This document shows positions 11,576-22,054 of a DNA stretch of 64,000 nt, one piece after another. Source of the DNA: Epichloe hybrida (Eukaryota; Ascomycota; Sordariomycetes; Hypocreales; Clavicipitaceae). Positions within the stretch are counted from its first letter, which is position 1, and each line of letters opens with the position of its first letter. The stretch lies in contig JAFEKR010000002.1 in the NCBI GenBank assembly GCA_019022495.1, forward strand, positions 4,960,001-5,024,000. The letters run 5' to 3'. A model generated the notes under the pieces. The model searched no databases. It was not told the DNA's origin and was given only the letters and a program-made list of their open reading frames with translations. The translations under genes were made by a program, and so were the position numbers.

Positions 11576-13627
11576 TTACTCAAAGTCATCGTCGTCACTG
11601 TCTGTCGCGGTCGCCTCCTCTAATCCCTCCTTGTGCTCGTCCTCGTCACTGTCGTCCTCGTCCTCGTCGTTGAGACCCGGCATCGACTTCCAGTGCACGT
11701 AGTCCCCAATGAGCCATCGCTTACTGACCGGTAGCTGGTAGGGGTCAAAGGGGAAGTACGAGTCCAGTTGGTGATAGCTCTCGCTTTGGTCCTCGTAACC
11801 AGCATCTCGCAGTGCGCCGCCCGTTGCATACGTCGAGAGAAACTGCGTCAATCGAACACGCTTGTTGCTCTCCACCAAAGGATAGACATACATGAAGTTG
11901 AGCCGATGCGCCAGTTTTGTGAACTCTTCCACAATGACCGGGGCGCACACCCTCAACGGATTGAGCTTCCCTAGGATCTGCACCCACAAGTCTTGCTTGG
12001 ACGTTCCGATCCATGCTAAATCTTGTCCAATATAGGAGACTGGATCGTCTGGATCCACCGTCTCGGGAGCCGACACGACCAAATCTTGCCACCGAAAACA
12101 AAAGATATAAAGCGTCGCCTGGACAAGTGAATAGTACGGGTGGAATCTCTTCAGATCGGGTCCACGGCACAGAGGCTCAAACTTCCTTCTGTACTGCTCT
12201 AGATGATGCAGAAGCAGCATGAAAATGGTGCGCACCAAGCTGGTTGGTACGTGGGCTCCTCGAGCCACAAAGCTCGCCAGATAGGCTGCCGCGGCTTGTT
12301 TCAGAACGTTTGGCGTATTGGACTGGAAAGCCGTGGCAATGAGCTGGCCGCAGAAGGCATCGGTGAGGCGTTCGTGTTGCTGTGCAAAATGAAATATCAG
12401 GAATTGTGTGTGCCGGGACTTGTAGGTCGGCAGAACCATATGGTCGAACTCGCGGAGGATCGTCGTGAACATGCCAAACGCCTTGTCTGATCCTGGGTTC
12501 ACAAAGTGTGGGCTGTAGACGGCAAAGAGCGTGTCGAGAACCGCATCCATCTTCTCCACACTTTCTTTCACAGTCTTGATCCTGACGGCCCCCTGGTCGT
12601 AGTCCATGTCCTCGCTGTCAAGAGACTCATCATCGCTCCCATCTGAATCGTCGTCCTCCCATGTGGCCGGCTGTCGCTGATTCTCGCGCAGTGCGTACAT
12701 AACAGCTGCGGCGACGTCATCATCCAAGTCTTCCAAGTCGACTTGCATTTGAGAGTCTATTTTGACAACTCGGTTCAAGATCAGGTCCAGTATCTCATCC
12801 TGCAGATCCGGGGCGTATGTCTTGACTTGTAACAAGTTGTGAATGTAAGCCATGTGCACCCTAGTGGACTCATCGGGGAACGGAAACTTGGAGCCGAGTA
12901 GGGTCTCGAGAACGGCTATGGCAGACGGAAACATCTGGAGAAGGTATTGAATGGCGGAGTGTAACCTGTTGCGCATTGTGTCGCGACTGAGTTCTGGGAA
13001 GTCGGGAACGGACCAGTCAGACGAGCGAGTATCGCGAAATTTCTCCACCATCATTGATAGAACCGGTACCAGATAGGACCCTTGTGCGCTGACAAGGGCT
13101 GCTAAAAAATGTGTGTAGACCTTCAAGAAAGTTGCATCCCTTCCAAGCCAGGAGCAGTTTAAGATGGTCTTGACCAAGCCATTGCAATCCTTCCCCTTCA
13201 GGATAGGGACGCAGCTCGTCAAAGCCATGACATATACCTGGAGCTCATGTGGCTTCAAAGTATCATCCTCGTCGCCTACCACAGGAGGCAGGTATCTTTG
13301 CTTGTCGTTGGCGAAAAGCTCTTTCAACATGTCGTATTGGCCATCGTTACCCCGGAGATGATTCTCCAAGGCAGCTCGAACTTCTAGCTTGACGTCTTCC
13401 ATTGTTCTGCGACCAACCTCATATGTTACATTTTGAATATCGTCAAAGAAAACTTTTCGTCGTCGCTTGGTAGGGCTCTCCGGTGCAGTCGGGGAGGACT
13501 CCCGCACGTCGTGCAAATCCTTTCGTCTTCCCAACACAGAGGCAGGCTTGAGGATTGATTTCACTGGCGTAGCGCTTCTTGGCAAAGGTCTAGGTAAAGC
13601 CCTGGCGTTTGGAGTGAACGGTCGCAT
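11576..13627 (-). CDS. RRN3: RNA polymerase I-specific initiation factor Rrn3 (TIF-IA)
   Basis: Single-exon gene of 683 aa. Rrn3 binds RNA polymerase I through Rpa43 and brings it to the rDNA promoter core factor, so it couples ribosome synthesis to growth. A basic patch KRRRK (residues 54-58) may be a nuclear localisation signal. The HEAT-like Rrn3 domain follows, with family landmarks such as VKTILNCSWLGRDATFLKVY, SQMQVDLEDLDDDV, an acidic loop DDDSDGSDDESLDSEDMDYD and LKRFHPYYSLVQATLYIFCF. The C-terminus is very acidic (runs of Asp/Glu), as in other fungal Rrn3 proteins. Length and order fit the family with nothing missing. The start MRPFTPNARALPRP is the first ATG of the ORF and close to fungal orthologues in style. 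Confidence 0.95.
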   Translation of the reverse strand: MRPFTPNARALPRPLPRSATPVKSILKPASVLGRRKDLHDVRESSPTAPESPTKRRRKVFFDDIQNVTYEVGRRTMEDVKLEVRAALENHLRGNDGQYDMLKELFANDKQRYLPPVVGDEDDTLKPHELQVYVMALTSCVPILKGKDCNGLVKTILNCSWLGRDATFLKVYTHFLAALVSAQGSYLVPVLSMMVEKFRDTRSSDWSVPDFPELSRDTMRNRLHSAIQYLLQMFPSAIAVLETLLGSKFPFPDESTRVHMAYIHNLLQVKTYAPDLQDEILDLILNRVVKIDSQMQVDLEDLDDDVAAAVMYALRENQRQPATWEDDDSDGSDDESLDSEDMDYDQGAVRIKTVKESVEKMDAVLDTLFAVYSPHFVNPGSDKAFGMFTTILREFDHMVLPTYKSRHTQFLIFHFAQQHERLTDAFCGQLIATAFQSNTPNVLKQAAAAYLASFVARGAHVPTSLVRTIFMLLLHHLEQYRRKFEPLCRGPDLKRFHPYYSLVQATLYIFCFRWQDLVVSAPETVDPDDPVSYIGQDLAWIGTSKQDLWVQILGKLNPLRVCAPVIVEEFTKLAHRLNFMYVYPLVESNKRVRLTQFLSTYATGGALRDAGYEDQSESYHQLDSYFPFDPYQLPVSKRWLIGDYVHWKSMPGLNDEDEDDSDEDEHKEGLEEATATDSDDDDFE

Positions 13628-14855
13628 CAGGGCAGCGGTAAGTCAACGAGATCAGCCCCGGTTGACTACCTGGTTTCTGCGGCAACTTTAGGGATGCTGG
13701 CTCAAAGTATGATCATAGCAAGAAATGAATGAAGCGTGACGATGCATACGGGACTCTCGCTGTCAATTGTCAGAATATGGCATAACACATAGCACGATGC
13801 CAGACCAGGACGCGGAGCTAGGTTCAAAGTGATTGATGTAATGATGTGAATGCGGAGAAGGTGGAAGGGCTGTGATGATGTCGGGGTCTGGGCTTATTTT
13901 TTTTTTGGACAAGCGGTGGAAAATTTTCGACTAGAAGAGTGGGGCTCCACACGTGCCTCTGAACTCGTTTTTTGACAACTTCCAACCTGCACGGAGAAGA
14001 CTCTCAGCTCCCTGTGCGATTAAGCGCAAATTGAGCTTGTTCGGTTTCGTCCCTGGACGAATCCTCCTCGCCTTTAACTCACAGCGTTTCACAAGCTCTG
14101 CAGCTCTCGTGACTCACACTTGCCGGCTGGTCAGGATTACATAACTCCACGATTAATAGCAACTTCCACCCCGATGCTGGCGTTTCCAGATTTCAAAATG
14201 GTCCGTGCGTCTGTCGAAACCAGACCCACAATTGGGTCCGACTTTCGCCCAATCTTCGAAATCAGACAAACAAACGAAATATAATATCCAGCGAAGGCTT
14301 GCGCTTTATGAATCAAGAGGTTGAGCGATAAAAAAAAGGGTTCCAAAATATTGAAGCGAGCTATTCTGCTCTCGTGTGGTATCTAGAGCGAGTTCCCATC
14401 TGCGCCTATCTATTACACCTGTTCTGTTGAAAGACTTCTTCTGTCGTTGGCCCTTTGCTTTGATGCAATTCGCAAAACGAAAAAAAAAATCCGACATTTC
14501 GCTAGTGAACCGGGTGTCCAGCAGGAATCGGATATATGAAGCGCTTACATTCAGCTCCTGGCTTTTGAGTAAAGTCCTGAGTAGCTGAGCAAGAGTCGCG
14601 TAGTTCAAACTCAAATCATCCGCGCCATCAGGCTCTACCCCCGAAATTGTACATTGGCCAATCAGTATAATAAGGACAATATTGCAGAAACGCCAAGACT
14701 CGATCTTGGGTAGACCAGGAGCCACCGTCTTCGATAATCTTGGAGTTTATGGTGAAAAGCCACCAAGGTTCTCCAAAAAAAAAATCCAATCTTGGTTTTC
14801 CTTTTTCGATTCATTATCGCAAAGACAAGTCCAGTCAAGGTGAATATCTGGTAGG
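13628..14855. other. Intergenic, RRN3 promoter side and HAP3 3' side
   Basis: About 1.2 kb upstream of RRN3 and downstream of HAP3. No recognisable gene; the ORF at 14306-14725 resembles no family. Poly-T and poly-A tracts occur near 13895, 14330, 14480 and 14776. A perfect palindrome ATTGGCCAAT lies at 14653-14662. Confidence 0.45.
14653..14662. promoter_or_regulatory. Palindromic double CCAAT box (ATTGGCCAAT)
   Basis: Two overlapping, oppositely oriented CCAAT cores form a perfect 10-bp palindrome followed by CAG, so the plus-strand site reads CCAATCAG. It is about 190 bp beyond the HAP3 stop codon and about 1 kb upstream of RRN3. Its role is unknown; chance occurrence is possible. Confidence 0.3.
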
Positions 14856-15844
14856 TTAATAGCCATCCCCAGTAGAGGCACCATTATGACTAGTGTGCTG
14901 CCCATACATGTAGTTGGGGTCAGTACCGCCTTCGGCAGCATTCGAAACTTCACCAGTGGCAAAGTCGGCAGCACCAGCTCCTTCGCCTTTTTCGCCAGGC
15001 ATCATGGGGCCACCCCAGGTGTTGTCCATGACGCGCTCTCGGTTGGACTGGTTTTGTTGCTGCGAGGATATTAGTATGCTTTCTTTCATTGTCAAAAAAT
15101 GGCCTTGGCAAAGCGGAACGTTGTACCTCTCGATATTTCGAAAGATAGACTTTTAAAGCCTCGGCATAGTTCTCGAATCCAAGTGAGGTCATTGCAAAGA
15201 GAATATCTTCACCGTTGACGGTCTTTCTCTTCTCCTGCTGGCATTTCTCAGAGGCTTGTGGGACAAGAGAAACATCTGGTCAGCGCGAGGTCTTCCAGTA
15301 TGAGACGAGCAATGTTCCACTCGACAACTTGGACGTCGTCCAACTTACCCTCACTGGTGATGAAGGAGATGAATTCACTGACACACTCCTGCATACACTC
15401 CTTGGCTTCTTTGGCAATCTTGGCATTGTCTGGTAGCGCGTTCTTCATGATTCTAGCAACTGGAGCAAAGTTTCGAATGTTAGCATCTACCTCTTCGGCA
15501 AAATCTAGTTTTGCCGGACGTCTTGTTTCAGACGCAGCCTCGGGTAAGTCATGAGACATGAGTGGCCAACGTAGCGTGAGAGAGGTGTGATGCTGATTTG
15601 GAAGAGGATTGGATTCCCAACTTCAACCAGCAGCGAGAAGAGACCAATCATCAAGAGTTTGCGAAGCAAGAAGGCAGAACTCACCATTGGCAATGGGTAA
15701 CCATCTATCTTGCTCTTTAACTTCAAACTCATAACCAGCGGCGCCGCCAGCCGAGTGTGGGTCTTGATTGTCATTCATTCCGTCGTCCGGTGACTGTGCA
15801 CCATGGTCGACATCCTTTGGAGGAGATTGGGGGGAGTCCGACAT
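14856..15844 (-). CDS. HAP3: CCAAT-binding complex subunit HAP3/HapC (NF-YB)
   Basis: Four exons on the minus strand: 15844-15685, 15459-15349, 15254-15127, 15059-14856. They join to 603 nt, 200 aa. NF-YB pairs with NF-YC through a histone fold, and with NF-YA binds CCAAT in promoters; in fungi the complex controls respiration, iron and redox genes. Exon 1 ends DRWLPIAN. Exons 2-3 give the histone fold: [58 protein letters not shown], then a helix containing [19 protein letters not shown] (core about residues 49-133). Exon 4 encodes a Gly/Asn-rich tail with [11 protein letters not shown]. The introns are 225, 94 and 67 bp with GT/AG ends, and all phases agree. The upstream leader is long and repeat-rich and holds a sense CCAAT box at 16310-16314. 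Confidence 0.95.
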
Positions 15845-16254
15845 ATTTGGCTACCTGCAGCGGCTGCTAGCGTCCGTGTCAAAAGGTGTTCGGGCTGGTA
15901 CAGATGGGGTCTGGAGGGCGATGTGATCCCCCTTGACCAGGTCGTCGAGGTAGGGCAGAGAGCCGCTCGGGTAGTCTGGGGCTGATGGTGCTTGGCTACC
16001 TGCAAGAGATGCGTCAGTGACGTTCGAGGGACAAAGGCGGTCGCATATGGCTTTTGCCGTAGGGTGTGAGGGGATGATGGGCTATGACAATTGTGCTTGG
16101 GGGTGTTTATTTTCTTGTGGGTTGGGAGACGATGGCACAGCAAGGAAAGGAAGGAAGAAGGGGGGGGTGTGCGCATGCGAGCGTCGAGGCGTGAAGGCGT
16201 GAAGGCAGGCAAATGTGGTACCAAGAGAACGATCAGCAACAAAATGACAAGCTT

Positions 16255-16306
16255 CCGATACCAGCTCCCGATACCAGCAACCGATACCAGCAACCGACAC
16301 CAGCAA
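16255..16306. repeat. 13-bp tandem repeat (CCGATACCAGCAA)4 upstream of HAP3
   Basis: Four head-to-tail 13-bp units at 16255-16306: one ends CTC instead of CAA, two are identical, and one has CCGACACC. The array merges into CCGATTGG, whose complement is the CCAAT box at 16310-16314. It lies about 410-460 bp upstream of the HAP3 start. Confidence 0.85.
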
Positions 16307-16309
16307 CCG

Positions 16310-16314
16310 ATTGG
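16310..16314 (-). promoter_or_regulatory. CCAAT box upstream of HAP3 (possible autoregulation)
   Basis: On the HAP3 coding strand this reads CCAATCGG, a good fungal CCAAT-complex match, about 466 bp upstream of the HAP3 ATG. Feedback of the complex on its own subunit gene is an inference. Confidence 0.35.
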
Positions 16315-16717
16315 GAGGGTGTGTACGGAACAGCGCGAATCAAGCGTCTCTACTACTGTAGGTAAAGCCAGGAGTGATGCCAGAGACTGGGAGATGGGCT
16401 CGCGCGTGCTCGACGACGACGCTGGTTGCGACCGCGATGTGGCCATGTTACACGAGGCGCAACGTCTGTCTAGCACGACGATGCCGCCCCTGCAGGGTGT
16501 GTGTGTCCCAAGCGGCATGTGAAAGAAGAAGGCAAGACAAAGACAGGAGGCGGAACAATAAGGAGGGTGTTGCTCACCTAGCAGGGTCGCCAGTCAGCGA
16601 CACCGGCGCAATGGGGATTTCAGTCGAAGCAATCGGCGTTATTCCGTGATGGTCGCAGCAGCAATTGCATTGGTGGGCCGTGGACCGTGGACCGTGGTAA
16701 GGCGTGGGGTTCCCTGG

Positions 16718-16749
16718 GGGTTCTTTGGGGGTTCTTTGGGGGTTCTTTG
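16718..16749. repeat. 11-bp tandem repeat (GGGGGTTCTTT)3
   Basis: Three head-to-tail copies of GGGGGTTCTTT, preceded by a related GGGGTTCCCT unit. Low-copy simple repeat in non-coding DNA; no function seen. Confidence 0.8.
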
Positions 16750-18020
16750 CAATAAGGGAGAGAAGGCTGGCGACTCAGCAGTGACGAGACGAGGCTAGTA
16801 GTCTGGTAGTCTGGTAGTCGGAAAGCAAGGTGATGAGTTGAGGCAAAGGTGAAGCAAGGTGCGGTCAGAAAACGCTCAGCAAGACTTGGACACTAACAAG
16901 AGTGGGTCGGCCAGGCCAGGCTCCTGCTTAGAGTGATAAGACTTGGTGATAAGACTTGTCGAGTTGAGTTTGAGATGGAGTTCATTCGTCTGAATCGTCG
17001 TCTCCCATCTCTACTCCGAGCTTTCCGCGTCAACCTTTCGAGTATAGATGTACACCTCGTGTTTCGCGTGCCACCATCCCCTTTCTTCTTCCCCCCCAAC
17101 GCTCGTTTCCCAAGCAAGATCAACGTCACAAGCCGGCTCTCGTGCTCGTGTCCGACATATCCCCTCCTCACGTTCACGTCCCGACGACGTAGCTCCATAA
17201 TTCTTTGCTTCTCGGCCGTTCTTCGTTCTTGCTACGAATCTTTGACTGACGAGGCGTGCAAGGACGTGGCGGTGTGCATTGGACCATGCACCAGGCACCA
17301 AACCCAAAAAGGATTCTAGGCTCTAGCACTCCAGCACTCTAGCCCTCTAGCTTCGTGGGAAAAGAGGTTTGCGAAAATAAAACGGTCAGGGAGAGCGAGC
17401 GAACGGTTGAAGTTGGGTCGTTGCCCAGCTAGTCTGACAACTCCAGCCCCCCCTGGACACCATTTTATCATGAGCCTCGCCCGGGAAGCATGGAATTATG
17501 CTATGCCCCCTGCTGAATCACCTCTGAGGGTGACTTGAACGCAGAAAACTTCGCAACACCAGAAGGATGACTCAAACAGTTCGACTTGGTCCATCAGGCT
17601 GACCTGCGTTTGTTCGTGAAAGAGATAATGGTCTGCCAATCAGTAATTGCCCAGCTCTTCGGGCCCGTCCAGGAACCGCAGCCTGAACGCAGGCCTGGAG
17701 GCCCATTCTGCGACCGTCTTACGATGCAAATCGCCAACAAGACACCCAATGATTGGGCAGCATTTTACAGCTAATTTTCCGTCTGGATGAGGTGTACGGC
17801 CATTGATGCGCTCCGTGTTCCTGTATTATACGTACACGCGCTGCACTGCGGCTCCATGGCTGTAAACTTCTTGTTGGGGTCTGTTGCTGCAGTAGAGCTG
17901 CATTGTACAAGTCAGCCTTGGTGCTGGCGTGCATGAGACTTCAGCGATCTGGCTTGTGCCGCGTTCTATAACTTTCAAGCTGAGCATTTATGACCCTGGT
18001 CTCTTGTTGGGAGTACCGGC

Positions 18021-18049
18021 AGTCAGTCAGTCAGTCAGTCAGTCAGTCA
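18021..18049. repeat. Tetranucleotide microsatellite (AGTC)7
   Basis: Seven AGTC units in a row within the long non-coding stretch. No function seen. Confidence 0.9.
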
Positions 18050-19440
18050 GGCAGGCCATGGATGACATGGTCAATAACAAAAGCCAGTAAGGCGCCCAAG
18101 CATGCTGCCTCGGTAGCATGACAGCAGGCGAGCATTCCAAGAATATCGGACGTCAATGTCCCACGCCATGGGATCCGTTGTGTGTGTAGATCCCCCGAAG
18201 TATGACGGCATTAATCCCGAAGGATCCTCCTACATGCATTTCATGCTCCCACGGGGTGCTGTCCCCATCCTGGTTTTGAGTAGTATCCTATTCATGGCCA
18301 AGCCTCGAGACAGCTTCATTGGCCATCTCGTTGAGTCTTTCAAATAAGACAGAAAGTGTCAATGATGATCAACAATGACTAGCCACTTCACCGAGTCAGC
18401 GGAACCATATGCCGCTTCGAGAACTACCAGTGTGGCTGGCTGGCCACCATGCTTATGCACAAAGGACACCGAGTATGGAGAGATTGGTGAATCTCCACGA
18501 CGGTCTTGGCATACACCTTGTGCCGTGCCTTGTCGCAATCATCGGCAAAAGCTTTGCTGAACCCGAAAGGGTTTCAGCGTATGAATTTAAGAGTGCACTC
18601 GGCATGCAACGGCATTACGCGGCAGACATGGACGTGTTCTCACGATCTCCTCGAGGACTCCTGGGCACCTACCTAATGTGGATGTGCTGTGCAGCACCGT
18701 ATACGATACAATGTGAGAAAGAAGGGCCCATCGGCCCAGAACAAAGGAGAAAGCTGACAAGGAGGAATGTCAAAAAGGATGCTGACTGCGAAAGTTTTGG
18801 CGTCATTGTGCTGAGCAGTAGATGTGATGATCCTTCTCTCTCCGAATTTCTTCCCTTCTCTTCTCAAACAGAGAAGGTTGCTCGGCTAATTGTCAAATAT
18901 GTATCCATCTTGTAGAAACAAAAGAGATGCTCCAGCACAAACGCGATTTTCATGCGCCACATACACGCACGTTATGAGTCTAACAACAGAGATGGGGAGA
19001 GTCTGGTCGTTGGGCTTCCAATACCACACACTCTCAGCTTTAGACCAACTCACACAGCTGAGTGCGGAGTTGGCAGCCCACCATCTCGGGTATGTTTCCT
19101 GCGAATCCCGGTCACGCTTTGAGCACGATATGTAGCTACAGAGTGTTCCTTCAATCGATGCAAGGGGTTTTGGCGTTGTGCGGCCATCGTTTCGTCTTAC
19201 CATGAGATACTGCCCATGATTTTGGACCAGAAAAGGCAGAAACTTTATCTGTTTGCCGTCAAAGAGTGTTTGTGTTTGGTTGGTTGTTTGTTTCCATTTC
19301 ATGCGAGCGAGATGCTGTTCAAGACGTCCACAAGGGGCCTAGTAAAATCTCATATGCGGCATCATTACACCGAAGCTTGGCGTCTTCTACTTCTCGAATA
19401 AGCTTAATATATCGCATCAGGCAACTATCTCTCTCTTTTT

Positions 19441-20195
19441 CTATTGCTGCACTACTTGAACGTTGTTCTTCTTCTATAGTGGCACAAACTTGTTAGCCAA
19501 TGCGGCATGGCGAGAAAGAATTCGAGGCAAACGAAGAAGTCAACGCGCCGATGGAGCCATGACTTACCTTCCACTTGTCCAGCTCATCCTGCTTCGTTTT
19601 GTACTGCTTCACAAGATCATCCAAAACCTTTTTCAATCCATCCTGGTTCGTCTTCAACGCAGGCACCACATCCTTGACCGTTCTCTCCACCAAAACTCCA
19701 TTGATCAGTCGGAAACACTTGCGCTCTCCGGAAAGAGGCTCCAGAGTTTCCAAAACCAGCCTGTTTTGTATTTGAAAATCAGTAACCATGATCTGTACAA
19801 GCGGTGGGATGGAGCGCTCGAATGGATTTATTCGACGAGAGTCATGATCAGGGTGTAAGACTTGAGCCCGGAGCACCACGGACAGAGCTGCTTCCTCTGC
19901 AGGGTGAGCGAGATTGAAAAAGTCGATGGGAAAAATGGCTCACTTGTGCTCTTCCGCCTCCTGCTCAATGTCTCCAATTTTCTGGGCTATTTGCTGCAGC
20001 GTATTCTTGTAGTCTGAGTATGTGCTCTGGAGGTCTGCCGTTTATGAGAGTCGGATCAGCATTGAGCGAAGCCCAAGGGCGGGATGGCGGGATTCGCAAT
20101 GCGACGGGGCACAAAGCTGAGAGTGGGTGAGTTGAGGCTTTGTTACCTTGCTGCTTCTTGCCGGGCGCCGCCTGCGCGGCTGTCTGAGCCGACAT
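19441..20195 (-). CDS. PFD2: Prefoldin subunit 2 (beta-type)
   Basis: Four exons: 20195-20147, 20034-19944, 19760-19568, 19473-19441, joining to 366 nt and 121 aa. Prefoldin is a hexameric cytosolic chaperone that hands unfolded actin and tubulin to the TRiC/CCT chaperonin. After a short MSAQTAAQAAPGKKQQ lead come an N-terminal coiled coil (LQSTYSDYKNTLQQIAQKIG), the beta-hairpin signature RKCFRLINGVLVERTVKDV, and a C-terminal coiled coil (LKKVLDDLVKQYKTKQDELD). The last exon is only 33 nt and adds KKNNVQVVQQ, typical of Pfd2 ends. All splice phases agree. The gene is divergent from CMC2, with 316 bp between starts. Confidence 0.93.
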
Positions 20196-20511
20196 TTTCG
20201 CTCCAAGATGATGATAGTCCCTGGGCGGCACTAATCGGTCTCTGACGTCCTGGGTGAATGAGCCTTGACATGCAAGGGCGGTGCTGTGACGAGATGCGGG
20301 TTGTGAGGTTTCGATAACCTGGGAAGAGCCCAGCCCAGCCCACCCTAGACCCGGTCCAACCTCAGGACCCTCCAAAAAAGAATCTCCATTTTCCCCATCT
20401 TCTTCCAGTCGCCAGCCTCGCCACGGGGACAGACCAGACCTACTGTGCACAAGGAATCGACAAGAATGGTCTTGTAGTCTAAGATCCCGCCAGCCCGGTC
20501 CAAACACCACG
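20196..20511. promoter_or_regulatory. Divergent promoter region of PFD2 and CMC2
   Basis: 316 bp between two divergent start codons. It holds a short CCCAG direct repeat near 20330 and no obvious TATA box. Regulation is inferred only from geometry. Confidence 0.4.
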
Positions 20512-20855
20512 ATGCACCCTCATTTGCATACCAAGAATGCGCTAGGTGTGTAATTCATTCGTTGGAAATCCAACCATGCGCGCGTGTGTGTGCCCGCAGG
20601 CGAAACAGAATCATCGCGCAAGCTGACCTAGAACAAACACCCCGACCAACAGCGTGCGAGGAAATCATCGCCGCCCTCGAGGCCTGCCACAACAGGGGTT
20701 TCATGCACAAGGCAACAGGAGGCTGCAACGACATCAAGGAGCAGGTCAACAAGTGTCTACGAGTCGAGCGAAGCAAGTTGCAAGCGGAGAATCGTCAGGC
20801 GGCGAGGGCGAAGCGCGATAAGATCAAGGAGGAGCAGAAGGCGTTGGGTTTGTGA
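20512..20855 (+). CDS. CMC2: COX assembly mitochondrial protein Cmc2 (twin CX9C)
   Basis: Two exons, 20512-20545 and 20653-20855, joining to 237 nt and 78 aa. Cmc2 is a small intermembrane-space protein imported by Mia40 and needed for cytochrome c oxidase biogenesis. The 34-nt first exon encodes [11 protein letters not shown], the family's invariant start. The second begins at the AG ending 20652 and gives [20 protein letters not shown] with the first CX9C, then [11 protein letters not shown] with the second. A Lys/Arg/Glu-rich helix follows. An upstream acceptor at about 20599 would not keep the frame with the normal donor and would insert some 18 residues absent from the family, so I chose the downstream one. 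The intron is 107 bp. Confidence 0.9.
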
Positions 20856-21182
20856 ATTTGCAATAAGACGTTGCGTCTTTTCACATACAAGGTCTTTTGG
20901 CAACTGCGGTAGTTTGACATATTCCCCGTTTGCGGCCGATCCAGTCAACGCGAGTTGTCGTTGCATAACCACCGTGCTCGAGAAGAGGCAATTGATAGTT
21001 GGCGCAAGCTGCAACATCGAGCATGGGGCCTATATACAGAGGACCAGGATGAGGGCATATTTGTTACAATATCACATGTAATGCGATCATGGCATTCAAA
21101 AAAAAAAATCTTTCATTCCAAAATTCACATCTCCCTTGCTATATGCAAAGTAGTCTTTCCCCCCTTTTCCATTTCTGGCGAA
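20856..21182. other. Convergent intergenic region, CMC2 and TMEM14-family 3' ends
   Basis: 327 bp between two stop codons, AT-rich, with an A11 run at about 21098. Nothing else seen. Confidence 0.45.
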
Positions 21183-21637
21183 TTACAACTTCTGCCGGTA
21201 GGCCTTGCCAAAGGTGAACAGGCCAAAGGCGGACAAGACACTGAGAAGAACGGGGACAGGCTTTCTCAAGCGGATGGCTCGGGGGATCGCCGATCCTCCG
21301 AGGACAACTGAGGCCAACAGACTCAGTTCAACACCGTAGGGCTGACGGTTCTGGATACGGTAGCCGCCAAGTCCATCTATCATTTCCTTCATGTCAGTCC
21401 GGGGAAATTCCTGTCAAGGTCCAGATGCGAAAAGGCGGGCGACTTACAGAGAACGCCGACGGCAGTCCCGGCAATGATGGAGGGCATGGATCCCGTCTTT
21501 GCGTAGCCCATGATGCCGCCGCCGGCGGTGAGCGCGGCGAGCGCGTACGAGGAGGTATCGAGTCGAGGCTAGAAGATGACGTTTCTTGTCAGTTTTCGCC
21601 CGACGCTGCGGCAAGCAGGGAACTGTATACGCACCAT
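21183..21637 (-). CDS. TMEM14-family small membrane protein (UPF0136)
   Basis: Three exons on the minus strand: 21637-21635 (the ATG alone), 21568-21448 and 21376-21183, joining to 318 nt and 105 aa. The family covers mitochondrial and plastid envelope proteins such as human TMEM14C and plant FAX fatty-acid exporters. The fungal role is not settled. Visible are several hydrophobic helices: SYALAALTAGGGIMGYAKTG, SMPSIIAGTAVGVLYGLGGY and VLLSVLSAFGLFTFGKAY. The conserved GGxxGYxKxGSxPSxxAG and YGLGGYRIQN motifs are also present. The 3-nt start exon is unusual but gives intact phases, and exon 2 has no earlier in-frame Met that would keep the first helix. The gene is divergent from OST2. Confidence 0.87.
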
Positions 21638-22054
21638 TGCTGGTGGAAGATGCTTCGAGCTTTGGAGGCTACAAATTTTTATCTATAGCTGTGGAGCGCG
21701 GTTCTCGCTCTTGGGCCAAACGGACGATTTTGAGATTGTGACGAACGAAATGTGTCGATTACGCAAAGGAAACGTTGAACCAACTTCGGTTAAACCTCGG
21801 ACAAGTTCCATCAAGCTGATGACATGCATCATCGGTGGGGTCGACCGCCAACCAAGCAAATCGCACCTCCCAAGCTGCGCGAGCCAATCAGAGTAACTCC
21901 ACCTCTTGGGAGCTGTCGTGTCATCAAAAAGCCTCCCAAACCCGCCCACTGGATACAAACCGCCCCCGAATATCAAGCAGGACATCCAACGCCATCCTCG
22001 CCGCCTCCCATCCCACACCGACCGACCCTTGATACACGGCGTCATCCTCCAGCC
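21638..22054. promoter_or_regulatory. Divergent promoter of the TMEM14-family gene and OST2, with a CCAAT box
   Basis: 417 bp between divergent start codons. CCAATCAG at 21884-21891 on the plus strand is a strong CCAAT-complex match, 171 bp upstream of the OST2 ATG. The stretch just before the ATG is C-rich (CCCACACCG, CCTCCCATCCC), as in fungal leaders. Confidence 0.5.

Larger units (their letters stand above)
15845..19440. other. 3.6 kb region without a recognised protein gene
   Basis: The part next to HAP3 (15845 to about 16520) is probably its promoter and leader. On the HAP3 strand it is C/T-rich and contains a good acceptor-like TCTTGCAG/GTAGCC near 15998, which could belong to a 5'-UTR intron. 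Short tandem repeats occur at 16255-16306, 16718-16749, 16931-16956 and 18021-18049. The plus strand from about 17000 to 17330 is pyrimidine-rich, like a leader. ORFs up to 168 codons (18409-18915) exist but resemble nothing I know. A spliced lineage-specific gene or ncRNA cannot be excluded. Confidence 0.4.

Noticed and set aside
15775..16518. 247-codon minus-strand ORF overlapping the HAP3 start
   Set aside because: Its sequence is low-complexity C/T-rich leader and 13-bp repeat DNA, and it overlaps HAP3 exon 1 in another frame.
18409..18915. 168-codon plus-strand ORF
   Set aside because: No motif, signal or recognisable family; composition like neighbouring non-coding DNA.
19965..20510. 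181-codon minus-strand ORF
   Set aside because: Overlaps PFD2 exons 1 and 2 and runs through the intron in a different frame; the spliced PFD2 model explains the conserved residues.
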